Of a stretch of DNA of 64,000 nt, positions 62,096 to 64,000 are shown piece after piece; position 1 is the first letter of the stretch, and the number at the start of each line of letters is the position of its first letter. Source of the stretch: Vespa crabro (taxonomy: Eukaryota; Arthropoda; Insecta; Hymenoptera; Vespidae). The position numbers were made by a program, and so were the translations under genes. The notes beneath the pieces are model-generated. The model saw nothing but the letters and a program-made list of their open reading frames with translations, searched no databases and was not told where the DNA came from. Location of the stretch: NCBI RefSeq assembly GCF_910589235.1, contig NC_060961.1:10879454-10943453 (forward strand). Direction: 5' to 3'.

Positions 62096-64000
62096 ATTTA
62101 ACGATTTTATCGTCGCATATACCGAAATTCGCGTATGTCGATTAAGTTTTTCGACAATTATCATATGAAAGCGCGTATTTATACATAGTAAAAACGTTAT
62201 ATTCTCGTTATATTCTTTATTCTGCATCGATAGAATATAAAATCAATGAAATTGAACGAGATTTCAAGTTTTCGTTTTTCGACGATACGCGTATATGAGC
62301 GATAAATCGTATATACGATATGAAAGAATGTCAAAATCTTTGATTCCAATATAAAATAGATGTTTGATCTTATGAAATGCAATGTTCTGAATCGATTGGT
62401 AACACTTTTCTAACTGTGGCACAAGTATTATTAAAGATTTCACGATTTTAACTTCGCATATACCGAAATTCGCGTATGTGAATCATGTTTTTCGACAATT
62501 ATCATAAAAAAAGGCGTATTTAAACATAGTAAAAACGTTATATTCTCGTTATATTCTTTATTCTGCATCGATAGAATATAAAATCAATGAAATTGAACGA
62601 GATATCCAGTTTTCGTTTTTCGACGATACGCGTATATGAGCGAAAAATCGTATATAGGATATGAAAGAATGTTAAAAACTTTGATTCCAATATAAAATAG
62701 ATGTTTGATCTTATGAATTGCAATGTTCTGAATAGATTGGTAACATTTTTCTAACTGTGGCACAAGTATTATTAAAGATTTCACGATTTTATCTTCGCAT
62801 ATACCGAAATTCGCGTATGTCGATTACGTTTTTCGACAATTATCATATGAAAACGCGTATTTAAACATAGTAAGAACGTTATATTCTTGTTATATTCATT
62901 ATTCTGCATCTATAGAATATAAAATCATTGAAATTGAACGAGATTTCAAGTTTTCGTTTTTCGACGATACGCGTATATGAGCGAAAAATCGTAAATACGA
63001 TATGTAAGAATGGATAAAACTTTGATTCCAATTTAAAATAGATGTTTGATCTTATGAAATGCAATGTTGTGAATCGATTGGTAACATTTCTCTAACTGTG
63101 GCACAAGTATTATTAAAAATTTCACGATTTTATCTTCGCATATACGGAAATTCGCGTATGTCGATTACGTTTTTCGACAATTATCATATGAAAACGCGTA
63201 TTTAAACATAGTAAAAACGTTATATTCTTGTTGTATTCTTTATTCTGCATCGATAGAATATAAAATCAATGAAATTGAACGAGCTTTCAACTTTTCGTTT
63301 TTCGACGATACGCGTATATGAGCGAAAAATCGTATATAGGATATGAAAGAATGTTAAAAACTTTGATTCCAATATAAAATAGATGTTTGATCTTATGAAA
63401 TGCAATGTTCTGAATCGATTGGTAACATTTTTCTAACTGTGGCACAAGTATTATTAAAGATTTCACGATTTTTTCTTCGCATATACGGAAATTCGCGTAT
63501 GTCGATTACGTTTTTCGACAATTATCATATGAAAACGCGTATTTAAACATAGTAAAAACGTTATATTCTTGTTATATTCTTTATTCTTCATCGATAGAAT
63601 ATAAAATCAATGAAATTGAACGAGATATCCAGTTTTCGTTTTTCGACGATACGCGTATATGAGCGAAAAATCGTAAATACGATATGTAAGAATGGATAAA
63701 ACTTTGATTCCAATTTAAAATAGATGTTTGATCTTATGAAATGCAATGTTCTGAATCGATTGGTAACATTTTTCTAACTGTGGCACAAGTATAATTAAAA
63801 ATTTCACGATTTTATCTTCGCATATACGGAAATTCGCGTATGTCGATTAAGTTTTTCGACAATTATCATATGAAAACGCGTATTTAAACATAGTAAAAAC
63901 GTTATATTCTTGTTATATTCATTATTCTGCATCTATAGAATATAAAATCATTGAAATTGAACGAGATTTCAAGTTTTCGTTTTTCGACGATACGCGTATA
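62096..64000. repeat. 6-monomer HOR (2,045 bp), copy B, cut by window end
   Basis: The match to copy A at 2,045 bp runs from 62,096 to about 63,080. After that the register shifts to an offset of 1,363 bp (TTGTTGTATTC at 63,227 corresponds to 61,864, and AACGAGCTTTCAACTTTTCG likewise). The last monomers mix TTCTTCATCG, GATATCCAG and GTAAATACGATATGTAAG. The array runs through base 64,000 with no sign of an edge. Confidence 0.8.

Larger units (their letters stand above)
1..64000. repeat. 341-bp tandem satellite array, whole window
   Basis: The same roughly 341 bp sequence recurs head to tail from the first base to the last. For example, the block beginning GTTATATTCTTG starts at 556, 897, 1238, 1579, 1920 and so on, and still at 63,219, 63,560 and 63,901. 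From 556 to 63,219 there are 184 monomers; 184 x 341 exceeds the observed distance by 81 bp, which matches the recurrent small deletions I can see (a missing ATT, a missing base in TTCTGATCG, a 2-bp loss in GAGTCGCGTATGAG). All copies have the same orientation. I see no transposon, inversion or unique spacer. There is no gene: the only open frames are short, recur once per monomer and break at monomer indels. Large homogeneous satellites of this kind usually belong to centromeric or heterochromatic blocks of eukaryotes; that role is inferred here. Confidence 0.98.

Noticed and set aside
1..64000. CRISPR array
   Set aside because: The repeat is a contiguous 341-bp unit with no alternation of short constant repeats and variable spacers.
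1..64000. CENP-B box
   Set aside because: I looked for TTCG-N4-A-N2-CGGG on both strands. The consensus has no CGGG or CCCG; the CCCG in CACATATCCCG variants (52.6, 54.6, 55.6 and 57.7 kb) lacks the required spacing to T and CGAA.
1..64000. Transposable element or long terminal repeat content
   Set aside because: No target-site duplications, terminal repeats or coding remnants interrupt the periodicity; all length changes are 1-4 bp or whole monomers.
1..64000. tRNA, rRNA or other RNA gene
   Set aside because: No cloverleaf box A/box B pair or rRNA-like conserved block is visible, and any such signal would have to repeat 188 times.

Overview
The whole 64 kb window is one uninterrupted, head-to-tail satellite DNA array. 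The basic monomer is 341 bp, and about 188 monomers fit in the window, all in the same orientation. I found no protein-coding gene, RNA gene, transposable element, CRISPR array or unique sequence. The repeat continues off both ends, so neither array edge is present. A consensus monomer read by eye is about 29% GC yet holds about 22 CpG dinucleotides, roughly three times the number expected from its base composition.

This layout points to a eukaryotic chromosome, most plausibly a centromeric, pericentromeric or other heterochromatic block from a long-read assembly. I cannot name the species or match the satellite to a described family. The very high CpG content of an AT-rich repeat fits a lineage with little germline CpG methylation of repeats, for example many insects, but that is weak evidence.

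The array is organised into higher-order repeats (HORs) that change along the window. At 1-5.45 kb there are two copies of an 8-monomer unit (2,724 bp). At 5.45-19.6 kb the monomers often lack one ATT triplet and form 3-monomer modules (about 1,020 bp) inside a 10-monomer unit (3,399 bp); one copy of that unit carries an internal 1,015 bp tandem duplication. At 19.6-26.5 kb there are offsets of 2,037, 3,740 and 4,760 bp (6, 11 and 14 monomers). At 26.5-29.1 kb there are 2- and 4-monomer duplications (682 and 1,365 bp) with a cluster of homopolymer insertions. At 29.1-45.3 kb a 14-monomer offset (4,774 bp) is followed by nearly identical 9-monomer copies (3,067 bp). At 45.3-51.6 kb there are 4- and 3-monomer units (1,364 and 1,023 bp). 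At 51.6-58.45 kb there is a 9-monomer unit (3,066 bp) built as 6+3. At 58.45-64 kb a 6-monomer unit (2,045 bp) and a local single-monomer amplification are found.

No genes work together here. The interest lies in how the array evolves: hybrid monomers marking crossover points, unit lengths that repeatedly differ by three monomers, modules reappearing 9-17 kb away, and conserved dyad symmetries in the monomer that could be protein-binding or structural elements. All copy relationships were read by eye from shared variants and spacing, not from a computed alignment.
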